A DNA stretch of 47,486 nt from Gammaproteobacteria bacterium (GTDB taxonomy: Bacteria; Pseudomonadota; Gammaproteobacteria; Thiohalospirales; Thiohalospiraceae). Both the position numbers and the translations under genes were made by a program. Below, one piece after another: positions 36,365 through 44,681 of the stretch (its first letter is position 1; every line of letters begins with the position of its first letter). The stretch covers positions 1 to 47,486 of the forward strand of contig JABURT010000134.1 of assembly GCA_014762495.1 (NCBI GenBank). The letters are read 5' to 3'. Under the pieces are notes generated by a model. It worked only from the letters and a program-made list of their open reading frames with translations. It was not told the origin of the DNA and made no database searches.

Positions 36365-36389
36365 AAAAGGCCCCCAATGTAGGGGGCCT
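36365..36389 (-). terminator. Terminator after the FKBP gene
   Basis: An 8-bp stem AGGCCCCC/GGGGGCCT (36368-36375 with 36382-36389) is followed on the minus strand by TTTT, 6 bases after the stop of the FKBP gene at 36395. Confidence 0.85.
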
Positions 36390-36394
36390 CTAAC

Positions 36395-37063
36395 TTATTT
36401 GATATCGAGTAACTCGACTTCGAATACCAGGGTTGAATTGGGTGGAATCGTGGGGCCGGCGGCTTGTGCGCCATAGGCAAGGTTGGCTGGTATATAGACC
36501 ATCCATTTGCCACCCACTTTCATCATTTGCAGGGCCTCCTGCCATCCCTTGATTACACCCTGCAAGGGGAAGGTTGCGGGTTCGCCGCGTTTATAGGAAC
36601 TGTCAAAGACTGTCCCGTCGATGAGCGTGCCGCGGTAGTGAACGGTGACAGTGTCCTGAAGCGTCGGCTTGGCGCCGTCTCCCGGTTTGATAACCTTGTA
36701 TTGCAGGCCTGAGGCGGTTTCTTTCACGCCATCCGCCTTGCGGTTTTTATCCATAAAGGCTGCACCGGCTTTCTTGTTGTCTTCAGCCAGCTTGGCCATT
36801 TCCTTTTGCTTCTGTTCACGCAGTGCCATCATGGCCTGCTGCATTTCCTGGTTGCTCAATTTGCTTTGACGACCCTGGAGTACATCTTCGAGGGCCTGAA
36901 CAAAGTGGTCGAGATCCAGATCGATATTGTCTTGTTTGAAATTCTGGCCCAGTTGAATACCGAGGGTATAGCTGATGCGTTCCTTGGAGGTATCTGGCTT
37001 GTCTGCCGCCAGCACGCTAAAGGGCAGGGAAATCAAGGTGATAAAAAGCATTGCAGTGCGCAT
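36395..37063 (-). CDS. FKBP-type peptidyl-prolyl isomerase (FkpA/Mip-like)
   Basis: A 222-residue secreted isomerase. The signal peptide runs to about residue 20 (SVLAAD). An N-terminal dimerisation domain of helices follows (SYTLGIQLGQNFKQ to about residue 90), a long connecting helix rich in Lys/Glu, then the FKBP catalytic domain (about 115-222) with VHYRGTLIDGTVFDSS, GWQEALQMMKVGGKW and the closing LVFEVELLDI. This is the FkpA/Mip layout; it assists folding of outer-membrane and periplasmic proteins. It is divergent from the trans-envelope operon and may share its promoter region. Confidence 0.93.
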   Translation of the reverse strand: MRTAMLFITLISLPFSVLAADKPDTSKERISYTLGIQLGQNFKQDNIDLDLDHFVQALEDVLQGRQSKLSNQEMQQAMMALREQKQKEMAKLAEDNKKAGAAFMDKNRKADGVKETASGLQYKVIKPGDGAKPTLQDTVTVHYRGTLIDGTVFDSSYKRGEPATFPLQGVIKGWQEALQMMKVGGKWMVYIPANLAYGAQAAGPTIPPNSTLVFEVELLDIK

Positions 37064-37124
37064 GAATCGTCCTCAAATTGCGTAGAAATGTATTTCGTAA
37101 TTCCTGTCTTTGGAATTGGCTGCG

Positions 37125-37153
37125 TTGAATATTGTACAGCATGTCACTATATA
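37125..37153 (+). promoter_or_regulatory. Promoter of the trans-envelope operon
   Basis: TTGAAT (37125-37130) and TATATA (37148-37153) are 17 bases apart. Transcription would start about 20-25 bases before the TTG start of the first gene. It lies in the 119-base gap divergent from the FKBP gene. Confidence 0.6.
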
Positions 37154-37182
37154 TAGAATAACTGCGACAGAGGAATGACAGC

Positions 37183-38079
37183 TTGGTTCAATTACTGTCC
37201 ACGCTAACCCTGCTGCTTCTACTACCCATGCTGGGCCTGGCTGCGACCAAGGAACAGGCGCTGCGGGATGTCTATGCATCCATTCACCAGACTAATCCCA
37301 AATCTCAATATCCGTTTCATATCATATCATCAGAAGACGGCGATCTCCTCTCCGCCAATATTTTCATGTTGCTGCAGGTTCCCTATGCTGAATTTCGAAC
37401 ACAACTTCAGTCGCCGCGAAACTGGTGTGAGTTCCTGATCCTTCACCTCAATATCAAGTCATGTGTGGAATCGGAAAGAAAGGCGGACTCCTATTTGACC
37501 CTATATGTTGGCCGCAAGGTATATCAACCCCCGGAGATTACATACCAACTCGAGTATCGGTTTCGCCTGCTTGAAAATCGAGATGCATTTTTTGAGTCGA
37601 TCATGTCCGCCGAGACAGGACCCATGCGTACGAGAGATTACCGAATTCGTGTACAGGCCAGCCCCTATGAGGGTAAAACATTGCTACGGCTTGGAATGCA
37701 GTACAGAAGGAGTTTCTTCAGCAAGAGCGCGACCTTCACATATCTCAAGACGCTTGGGAGAAATAAGATTGGGTTTACCATAACAGGAGAAGATGAACAG
37801 GGTCTGCCGATCTATGTCGATGGTGTTAAGGCTGTGATCGAACGAAATGTTATGCGCTATTTTCTGGCCGTGAATGTTTACCTGGAGCAGGATGCAAACA
37901 CTGATTTTCAAACGCGACTCAATCACTGGTTCGATGCAACGCAGAAGTACCACGAGCAACTGTATGAGTACGACAGGGAAACTTATATAGAGTCGAAACT
38001 GAAAGAGTATACCAACCAGCAGGGATTACAGAGAGAGGAGGATGTGAAGCGCATGCTCAGGCCACAGAGGTCGGGCTAG
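37183..38079 (+). CDS. Periplasmic protein of unknown function, START/SRPBCC-like
   Basis: The 298-residue precursor has a signal peptide (MVQLLSTLTLLLLLPMLGLA, about 20 residues). The rest mixes beta strands and a long C-terminal helix and contains segments like VPYAEFRTQLQSPRNWCEFL and IGFTITGEDEQGLPIYVDGV that resemble helix-grip (START/SRPBCC) lipid-binding folds; this is a pattern resemblance only. TTG 37183 is the start: an AGAGGA site is 8 bases upstream, and the ATG at 37175 is out of frame and stops after nine codons. It is first in the operon. Confidence 0.75.
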   Translation: MVQLLSTLTLLLLLPMLGLAATKEQALRDVYASIHQTNPKSQYPFHIISSEDGDLLSANIFMLLQVPYAEFRTQLQSPRNWCEFLILHLNIKSCVESERKADSYLTLYVGRKVYQPPEITYQLEYRFRLLENRDAFFESIMSAETGPMRTRDYRIRVQASPYEGKTLLRLGMQYRRSFFSKSATFTYLKTLGRNKIGFTITGEDEQGLPIYVDGVKAVIERNVMRYFLAVNVYLEQDANTDFQTRLNHWFDATQKYHEQLYEYDRETYIESKLKEYTNQQGLQREEDVKRMLRPQRSG

Positions 38080-38173
38080 AATGCATTTTGATTCTGTGTC
38101 ATCATCCCTCATAAAGGTACAGGGATGCTCGACAAGTACAACTGAAGCAAACATAACAACGGGTCGTAATAGA

Positions 38174-39388
38174 ATGGCCAACACAAAAAATATCCTTTGC
38201 TTCGTGTCGGCCGTGCTATTGGCACTTCCGGCAATGGCGCAAACCACCAGTCCCACGGGCGGGAGCGGCAACCTGACTTCTCCCAATGCCGACATTCTCA
38301 ATTCCAATGAGATGGTCTCATACTCCTTTGTCGGTCTGGACGATTTCTATTCAAGCGGTAATTGGCAACATGAGATGCAGATCCTTGGCGGGGTCTACAT
38401 GGGGCTGACGCATGATGTCGAAGTCGGATTCGGACTTTCACTGGCGAATAATTCAGCAACTATTGCCAGTGGCACATCACTGCGATACTTCGATGTGCAT
38501 GGGAAATATCGGTTTTTTGGCTCTCGCGTAGAGGGTAAGGCCGCAGCGCTTTCCATGTACACGACAACCGGTGAGTCACCCGATTCAACGGCCCTGGCCA
38601 GCGGTAACAGTAGTCGCGGCTTCGATCTTGTCTACAGTCAGTACCGCCCCGGAACCGATATTCATTATGCGCTGACCATGGATACCCGGGATCATAAGGT
38701 CTACAGTGGAGGTGCATTCGTCTACGAAACAAGGCCTGTACTGGCTATTAGCGCCAGTCGAATGATGTATACCCGGACCCAGCGTGTCTATGAGCTGGGC
38801 TTGATTGCACAAAGTGCAACAGTGAACGGTGTACCGGATAATAATCTCTATATGACCTTCGGGGTTCATTTTAATCCCAATGAAGATATGCGTTATATGG
38901 CTGGCACCATGCTCGATGTGCCGGGGGGCAGTGGCACACTCAAGGCAAGCTATTTCCTGGGCTTCCAGTACACCTCTCGCAACTTGGTGCGAAAGAATGT
39001 GACGGCCACGAACGCTGGTGGGCAAATGCCGCTCGCATCGAAATCCGAAAGCACTGAAATGGAATCAGATATCGATGCAGGTAAGCTTCCTCAAACCAAG
39101 CCAATAGTGCCGGTGTGCAAGGCACAGGTCGAGATAATGAATATGTCGGGAATCACTGGATTGGGACAACGGACCGCAAGTGAGCTGACGGACAAAGGAT
39201 ACTGTATAACGGCCATCCACAATGAATTCATCGCCATGAGCTACTATTCTCAATTGTATTATGCGGCCGACAGCGAGACGAGTGCCCGCGAGATAAGCCA
39301 TGAATTTTCGATCAAGGGCGAGGTGAGTCAGCGCAGTCTGCCGGAAAACGTAGACATCCGTTTCATCGTAGGTAGGGACAGGCAATGA
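38174..39388 (+). CDS. Outer-membrane barrel with LytR_C-like C-terminal domain
   Basis: ATG 38174 gives a 404-residue precursor with a signal peptide cut near AMAQ (residue 22); 31 upstream codons are open but not signal-like. Residues about 45-270 show alternating-hydrophobicity strands of an outer-membrane beta barrel. A Ser/Thr linker follows, and residues about 312-404 resemble the LytR_C fold: VEIMNMSGITGLGQRTASEL matches VxVLNGSGxxGLAxxxAxxL, with LYYAADSETSAREIS later. LytR_C domains are usually in Gram-positive cell-wall ligases or proteobacterial SPOR-like contexts, so the join is unusual. Its stop overlaps the LolA-like gene by four bases. Confidence 0.72.
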   Translation: MANTKNILCFVSAVLLALPAMAQTTSPTGGSGNLTSPNADILNSNEMVSYSFVGLDDFYSSGNWQHEMQILGGVYMGLTHDVEVGFGLSLANNSATIASGTSLRYFDVHGKYRFFGSRVEGKAAALSMYTTTGESPDSTALASGNSSRGFDLVYSQYRPGTDIHYALTMDTRDHKVYSGGAFVYETRPVLAISASRMMYTRTQRVYELGLIAQSATVNGVPDNNLYMTFGVHFNPNEDMRYMAGTMLDVPGGSGTLKASYFLGFQYTSRNLVRKNVTATNAGGQMPLASKSESTEMESDIDAGKLPQTKPIVPVCKAQVEIMNMSGITGLGQRTASELTDKGYCITAIHNEFIAMSYYSQLYYAADSETSAREISHEFSIKGEVSQRSLPENVDIRFIVGRDRQ

Positions 39389-40155
39389 AAATATCAAACA
39401 TCTTAAAAGCGGTTACCGCAGGTGCCTGCTTGATGGTAACTACCGCACTTTCGGCCCAGCAACCATCGGCCGAACAGATCATTCTCGATGCCATCAACCA
39501 TGAACGCGATACATCATCCTATAGCGTTATTACCATGACTATCCATCGCCCGGACTGGCAACGTAGTATGACCATGAAATCATGGACCAAGGGGATGAAG
39601 AAATCTCTGGTGCGCGTGATTGAGCCCAAGAAAGATGCGGGCTCCGGAAATCTGCTTATCGATGAGAGTATGTGGAGTTATGCACCAAAGATTAATCGAG
39701 TCATAAAGTTGCCTTCAAGTATGATGAACCAGTCCTGGATGGGGAGTGATTTTACCAATAACGACCTTGCCAAGGCCGATGATATTGTCGATTACTATAA
39801 TCACAATTTAGTGGATGTGCGGGAGCATAATGGTAAGAAGCTTTATGTTATTGAGTCGATTCCAAAAGACACAGCGCCGGTAGTTTGGGGCAAGGAAATT
39901 GTCGAGGTGCGTGAAGATCGTGTCATGCTGGGACACAAGTTCTATGATCAGGATGGAAAGCTTGTTAAGAGACTTGAAGTCAATGAAGTTAAAAATATGG
40001 ATGGAAAACTGGTGGCATCCAGTATACGTATGCTCAATGTTGAAGAGTCTGAACACTGGACCGAGGTCAAGATTGAAGAGGCACGCTTTGGGGTTGACTT
40101 GCCAGAGAGGATTTTTACCCTGTCAAATTTACGAAACCCACGACAGGGCTATTGA
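39385..40155 (+). CDS. LolA-like outer-membrane lipoprotein-sorting protein
   Basis: A 256-residue periplasmic protein with signal peptide ending about ALSAQ (residue 25). The pattern (SYSVITMTIHRPDWQRSMTMKSWTKG in parts; SLVRVIEPKKDAGSGNLLIDESMWSYAPKINRVIKL in parts; SWMGSDFTNNDLAKADDIVDYY in parts) fits the LolA_like/outer membrane lipoprotein-sorting family, a half-barrel that binds acyl chains. Unlike housekeeping LolA it is encoded with its own permeases and ATPase. It overlaps the barrel gene (ATGA), and a 106-base gap separates it from the first permease. Confidence 0.9.
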   Translation: MKISNILKAVTAGACLMVTTALSAQQPSAEQIILDAINHERDTSSYSVITMTIHRPDWQRSMTMKSWTKGMKKSLVRVIEPKKDAGSGNLLIDESMWSYAPKINRVIKLPSSMMNQSWMGSDFTNNDLAKADDIVDYYNHNLVDVREHNGKKLYVIESIPKDTAPVVWGKEIVEVREDRVMLGHKFYDQDGKLVKRLEVNEVKNMDGKLVASSIRMLNVEESEHWTEVKIEEARFGVDLPERIFTLSNLRNPRQGY

Positions 40156-40231
40156 GACGCTGTCAGCAAACTGTGCTGCTTGAATCTGGAACACTGGTAT
40201 TTCTTTAGCAAACCAGAGACCTCGATAGTCA

Positions 40232-40243
40232 GGTCATATGACC
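40232..40243. repeat. Perfect palindrome before the permease genes
   Basis: GGTCATATGACC is a perfect 12-base dyad in the 106-base gap between the LolA-like gene and the first permease, 18 bases before its ATG. It could be a regulator site splitting the operon or a small RNA hairpin near the ribosome binding region. Confidence 0.45.
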
Positions 40244-40261
40244 GAAATGAGGGATAGATAA

Positions 40262-41509
40262 ATGAATTCCAGAATTGGTGGTTCGATCTTCTCGCTTGCC
40301 TGGCGCAACATCTGGCGTCAAAGGCGTCGCTCGTTACTGACCATTTCCGGTATTGGATTTTCCGCCTTTCTTTTCGTATTCATTATGCCGATTCAATTCG
40401 GTGCCTATGATCTTATTATTGACAATTCCCTGCGCACATTCACCGGCTATGCCCAGATCCAAAAAAAGGGTTACCTTGAAGATGGTCAAATACACAATAC
40501 CATAGGTGGGGCCAGTTCACTTGCACATACAATACGGTCTAGCGAAGAATTTGATGCCGTTGCCGTACGCGCCCTGGGCTTTGCACTCCTCTCATCTGCG
40601 GACAGAAGCTATGGCGCTCAAATAGCCGGCGTACAACCCAAGTATGAGCCAGGCGTCTCCATTCTTCCCAAGAAACTTGTTCAGGGACGATATTTAAAAC
40701 AGGAAGATGCCCAGGAGATTGTTGTTGGTGCCTCACTTGCTCGAAATCTCAAACTTAAAATTGGTGATGAGGTCACCATTTTGGGGACAGGTAAGGATGG
40801 TTCCCTGGCGGCTACTATCGTGCCGGTAGTCGGCATATTCAAGACCGGGGTGGATGAGTTCGATCGGCATATGACCCAAATGCCGCTGAAGGCCTTTCAG
40901 GAAGTTTTTAGCATGGGCCGGAGCGCACATAACATCACCGTGATTGGCACTAATATCCAGGAGATTGAAACCATTCCCGCAAAGCTGGAACAGTTTCTGC
41001 CGAACAAGAAAGATCTGAGGGTCATCTCATGGGATGAACTCGCCCCTGGAATCAAGCAGGGACTCGAACTGGATAAGGCAAGTGGCCTGATCTTTATGTT
41101 CATCCTTGTAGTGATCGTAGTGTTCAGTATCTTCAATACCTTCCTAATGTCCGTGCTGGAAAGAACGCGAGAATTCGGTTTAATGCTTGCACTTGGCTCG
41201 AAACCAATTCATATATCGCGTCTGGTAATGCTTGAGTCCATGCTCCTGACACTGCTCGGTCTGGTTGCCGGGCTTGCCATAGGTGTGAGTCTTAACCTCT
41301 ATTTTCTCCAAGTCGGATTCCAGTATCCAGGCATGCAGGAGATACTCGAACAGTACAACATGCCGGTGGATGCGATTTATCCACAATTTGATCTGTTCAC
41401 CCTGTTTTTCGGTCCGCTCGTGATCCTGCTTGCGACCAATATGGCGGCCTGGATCCCATTACTACGAATTCATCGACTAAAACCCACCGAGGCCATGAGG
41501 ACAGTATAG
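40262..41509 (+). CDS. FtsX/MacB-type ABC transporter permease 1
   Basis: A 415-residue inner-membrane permease. An N-terminal basic motif (AWRNIWRQRRRSLLT) precedes TM1 (about 21-43), a large periplasmic MacB_PCD-like domain runs to about 275, and three C-terminal helices (about 277-300, 325-350, 375-400) include the FtsX signature NTFLMSVLERTREFGLMLALG. It is 1 of 3 permeases and clearly paralogous to the next gene. A seven-codon reading frame (ATG 40238 to TAA 40261) ends at its start codon and may couple translation. Confidence 0.92.
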   Translation: MNSRIGGSIFSLAWRNIWRQRRRSLLTISGIGFSAFLFVFIMPIQFGAYDLIIDNSLRTFTGYAQIQKKGYLEDGQIHNTIGGASSLAHTIRSSEEFDAVAVRALGFALLSSADRSYGAQIAGVQPKYEPGVSILPKKLVQGRYLKQEDAQEIVVGASLARNLKLKIGDEVTILGTGKDGSLAATIVPVVGIFKTGVDEFDRHMTQMPLKAFQEVFSMGRSAHNITVIGTNIQEIETIPAKLEQFLPNKKDLRVISWDELAPGIKQGLELDKASGLIFMFILVVIVVFSIFNTFLMSVLERTREFGLMLALGSKPIHISRLVMLESMLLTLLGLVAGLAIGVSLNLYFLQVGFQYPGMQEILEQYNMPVDAIYPQFDLFTLFFGPLVILLATNMAAWIPLLRIHRLKPTEAMRTV

Positions 41510-42757
41510 ATGCAACAACTCGGTGGCCACTCGCTGTTTGCACTTGCCTGGCGCAACATCTGGCGTCATAAACGGCGTACCATTCTGACCCTGTCGGGAA
41601 TTGCATTTTCCTGTTTTTTGTTCGTTTTTGTCACGCCAGTTCAATATGGCGCCTTTGATAGCATGGTGGATATTTCCCTGCGCATGTTCGTTGGACATGC
41701 GCAGCTTCAAAAGAAAGGTTACCTCGACAATCCGCAGATCAATACCGTCATTCCCGATGTTGATGCCGTTGCGAACAGGCTTCGAAACAGCGGGCGCTAC
41801 GATGCCGTCGCCATCCGTGCGGCGAGCTTCGCACTGGTGTCGTCGAATCAACGTAGCTATGGCGCACAGGTGCTTGGCGTTGAGGTGGATAATGAATATC
41901 AGGTGTCCGGGATACCGTCGATGATCAAGCGGGGCGAGTTTCTATCGTCGAATAATGGACAACAACTTGTTCTCGGACGTGCACTGGCGAAAAACCTCAA
42001 GGTAGATGTTGGTGATGAGCTGACACTACTCGGCTCTGGTGTCGATGGTTCGGTAGCGGCCTCCATACTGCAGGTAGTGGGTATTTTCGATAGTGGAGAC
42101 GATCAACTTGACCGTTTTATGGTTGAAATACCCCTACAAACCTTCCAGTCTATGTTTGGTATGCATGACAGTGCACACATGATTATTGTCTCGGCCAGAA
42201 GGCCTGAACAGCGGGATATTCTTCCGCAGTTACTGAGTGGGGATATCGCCTCTATGCCCGATTTGGTGGCCGTTGGATGGGAAGAGCTCATCCCAGGACT
42301 TAAAGAGATGTGGGGGTTAAAGAAAGCCGGTGGTCTTGTGTTTATGTTGATTTTGACCGTTGTTGTCGTATTCAGTATTTTCAATACATTCTTGATGTCT
42401 GTGCTGGAACGGACCAAGGAGTTCGGTCTGATGCTGGCACTGGGAGCCAGGCCGCGTAACATCATATCTATGGTCATGTCTGAATCTTTGATGCTGTCGG
42501 TACTCGGTCTCGGAGCAGGCCTGTTACTGTCCCTACCCTTGGTACTCTACCTGGCAGAGACTGGATTTATGTACCCCGGTATGGATGAAATACTGGAACA
42601 GTATAATCTGCCAATCGATAAAGTGTTTCCCCAGATCAACTTGTTTAATATTCTGCTGGGGCCCAGCATCATATTTTTTTCTATCAACCTTGCAGCCTGG
42701 ATCCCAGTCCTGCGTATTCATCGGCTCAAGCCTGTTGACGCCATGAGGACTGTATGA
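41510..42757 (+). CDS. FtsX/MacB-type ABC transporter permease 2 (duplicate)
   Basis: Same length (415) and layout as the preceding gene, and the two align over their whole length: AWRNIWRHKRRTILTLSGIA, QKKGYLDNPQI, SNQRSYGAQVLGV, VFSIFNTFLMSVLERTKEFG and the C-terminal IHRLKPVDAMRTV all have counterparts. The genes abut with no spacer. A tandem duplication followed by divergence is the simple explanation; the two could form a heterodimer, like LolC with LolE. Confidence 0.92.
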   Translation: MQQLGGHSLFALAWRNIWRHKRRTILTLSGIAFSCFLFVFVTPVQYGAFDSMVDISLRMFVGHAQLQKKGYLDNPQINTVIPDVDAVANRLRNSGRYDAVAIRAASFALVSSNQRSYGAQVLGVEVDNEYQVSGIPSMIKRGEFLSSNNGQQLVLGRALAKNLKVDVGDELTLLGSGVDGSVAASILQVVGIFDSGDDQLDRFMVEIPLQTFQSMFGMHDSAHMIIVSARRPEQRDILPQLLSGDIASMPDLVAVGWEELIPGLKEMWGLKKAGGLVFMLILTVVVVFSIFNTFLMSVLERTKEFGLMLALGARPRNIISMVMSESLMLSVLGLGAGLLLSLPLVLYLAETGFMYPGMDEILEQYNLPIDKVFPQINLFNILLGPSIIFFSINLAAWIPVLRIHRLKPVDAMRTV

Positions 42758-42767
42758 GGAGAGATAC

Positions 42768-43991
42768 ATGAGTGTTCGACTTCTACTATTGTTGGCCTGG
42801 CGTAATCTCTGGCGTCATCCTCGCCGTACTATCATTATGTTGGCTGCTATTTCACTTGGCGTTTGGATGATGCTGTTCACAGCTGCATTCATGCAGGGCA
42901 TGGTGGAACAACAGGTTCAGGACACGATCTCCAATCTTACCGGCCATGTACAAATTCATAATCCAAAATATCGAGATGATCCCGCCATAGAAAACAGTAT
43001 GGACATCGGTCTTAGTAAGCTTGATAGAGTACTAGAAGATCCCGAGGTCAAACAATTATCGACGCGCGTACGATTGCCCGCCGTCATTGCCAGTGAGAGA
43101 GAGACCCGCGGTGTCACACTGGTGGGAATTCGGCCACAAAACGAAGCGGGCCTGTCTTTTATCGCCGACTCGATTACATCGGGTCGTTACCTGACCTCTA
43201 GTTCCGATAATGGCGTCATTATCGGCAAGGCACTCGCAGAAAAGCTTGAGACCGACCTGGGCAAACGTATCGTAATAATGAGTCAGGATAGCGATAATCA
43301 GGTGGCTGATCGCGGCTTTCGAATCGTCGGGATATATCGGGCAGAGTTACAAGGTACAGAACTGGCCTACGCATTTACCGGGCTGGATACCGCTCGCGCC
43401 ATGCTAAAGATGGGGGAACAGGTCTCCGAGGTATCCCTGGTCAGCGATGAACGTGAAAACCTGGACAGCCTGGCCAATCGCTTACGCAATAAGTTTCCGG
43501 ACCTCGAGGTAATGACATGGAAGGAATTGCTTCCATTGTTAGTGGCGTCGGTCGAACTGTACGATGCGATTTTAATATTCTGGTACCTGATAATTTTTAT
43601 TGCGATGTCATTTGGCCTGGTCAATACGCTTTTGATGGCAGTGTTTGAACGAACACGTGAAATCGGATTGTTTCAGGCGCTGGGTATGAGTCCCAGGTTC
43701 ATAATCTTACAAATCCTCGTCGAATCACTGATACTCCTGTTAATCGGCCTTGTTGTTGGCAACTTGCTGAGCTGGATAACCGTGATCAGCCTTTCCGGTG
43801 GTATAAACCTGGCGGCCTTTTCCCAGGGCATGGAATGGGTTCAGATGGGATCGATGCTGGTACCACTTCTGTATATGAAAGATATTATTACATCAAACCT
43901 GCTGGTTATCGTGTTGGGTTTGTTTGCAAGCCTTTATCCGGCCGTCCGTGCGGCGCGGGCGGTCCCGGTCGATGCGATTACAAGGAGTTAA
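42768..43991 (+). CDS. FtsX/MacB-type ABC transporter permease 3
   Basis: A 407-residue permease, more distant from the first two. It has the basic AWRNLWRHPRRTIIM start, TM1 at about 20-42, a periplasmic domain with HVQIHNPKYRDDPAIENSMD, and three C-terminal helices with NTLLMAVFERTREIGLFQALG and the ending RAARAVPVDAITRS. It is closer to LolC/E-type permeases. Spacing is 10 bases after permease 2 (with a GAGGAGA site) and 3 bases before the ATPase. Confidence 0.92.
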   Translation: MSVRLLLLLAWRNLWRHPRRTIIMLAAISLGVWMMLFTAAFMQGMVEQQVQDTISNLTGHVQIHNPKYRDDPAIENSMDIGLSKLDRVLEDPEVKQLSTRVRLPAVIASERETRGVTLVGIRPQNEAGLSFIADSITSGRYLTSSSDNGVIIGKALAEKLETDLGKRIVIMSQDSDNQVADRGFRIVGIYRAELQGTELAYAFTGLDTARAMLKMGEQVSEVSLVSDERENLDSLANRLRNKFPDLEVMTWKELLPLLVASVELYDAILIFWYLIIFIAMSFGLVNTLLMAVFERTREIGLFQALGMSPRFIILQILVESLILLLIGLVVGNLLSWITVISLSGGINLAAFSQGMEWVQMGSMLVPLLYMKDIITSNLLVIVLGLFASLYPAVRAARAVPVDAITRS

Positions 43992-43994
43992 ACG

Positions 43995-44681
43995 ATGGTA
44001 GCTATCGTTGAAACCAAAGATCTGAAGAAAGTATTTGAACAGGGTGAGCTCAAGGTCAATGCCTTGAGAGATATTGATCTCACAATCCACAAAGGCGAAT
44101 TTGTCTGTCTGTCCGGACCTTCCGGTTCAGGTAAAACCACCCTATTGAATATGATAGGTGGACTCGATACACCCAGTGGTGGCGAGATTACGGTCGACGG
44201 TGAACATGTTGATAAGATGCAAAAGGCAGAACTGGCGGAAATGCGACTGCATAAGGTGGGCTTCGTATTTCAGGCCTATAACCTGATCCCGGTTCTGACG
44301 GCACAGGAAAATGTCGAATTTGTAATGCAACTACAGGGCATGACTAAATCCGAAAGGGCGGAGAAATCACTCGCCATCCTAGACGAAGTCGGTCTTAAGG
44401 GTATGGAACACAGGCGGCCGGCGGAATTATCCGGTGGGCAGCAACAGCGTGTTGCGGTGGCTAGAGCCATCGTCTCCGGCCCTGCATTGGTGCTGGCCGA
44501 TGAGCCAACCGCCAACCTGGACTCCAAGACGGCGGAAAACCTGCTTAAAATGATGCGCAAGATGAATGAAGTGCACCAGGTAACCTTCGTGATCAGTACC
44601 CACGATCCCCTGGTGATGAGTTATGCAAAACGCCTTATCAAGTTGCATGATGGGCTGATCGTGAGTGACGAAGCGCAATAA
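43995..44681 (+). CDS. LolD/MacB-type ABC transporter ATP-binding protein
   Basis: A 228-residue cytoplasmic ATPase with Walker A GPSGSGKTTLLNM, the Q-loop in GFVFQAYNLIPVLTA, the signature LSGGQQQRVAVARAI, Walker B LVLADEPTANLDS and switch His in VISTHDP. The family is LolD/MacB/FtsE-type, whose members work with FtsX-fold permeases as mechanotransmission pumps that do not move cargo through the membrane. It is the only ATPase for the three permeases here. Its TAA overlaps the next ATG by one base. Confidence 0.95.
   Translation: MVAIVETKDLKKVFEQGELKVNALRDIDLTIHKGEFVCLSGPSGSGKTTLLNMIGGLDTPSGGEITVDGEHVDKMQKAELAEMRLHKVGFVFQAYNLIPVLTAQENVEFVMQLQGMTKSERAEKSLAILDEVGLKGMEHRRPAELSGGQQQRVAVARAIVSGPALVLADEPTANLDSKTAENLLKMMRKMNEVHQVTFVISTHDPLVMSYAKRLIKLHDGLIVSDEAQ

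Noticed and set aside
37175-37204. ATG 37175 as start of the periplasmic protein
   Set aside because: This ATG is in a different frame and stops after nine codons; the TTG at 37183 has proper spacing to the ribosome binding site and opens the signal peptide.
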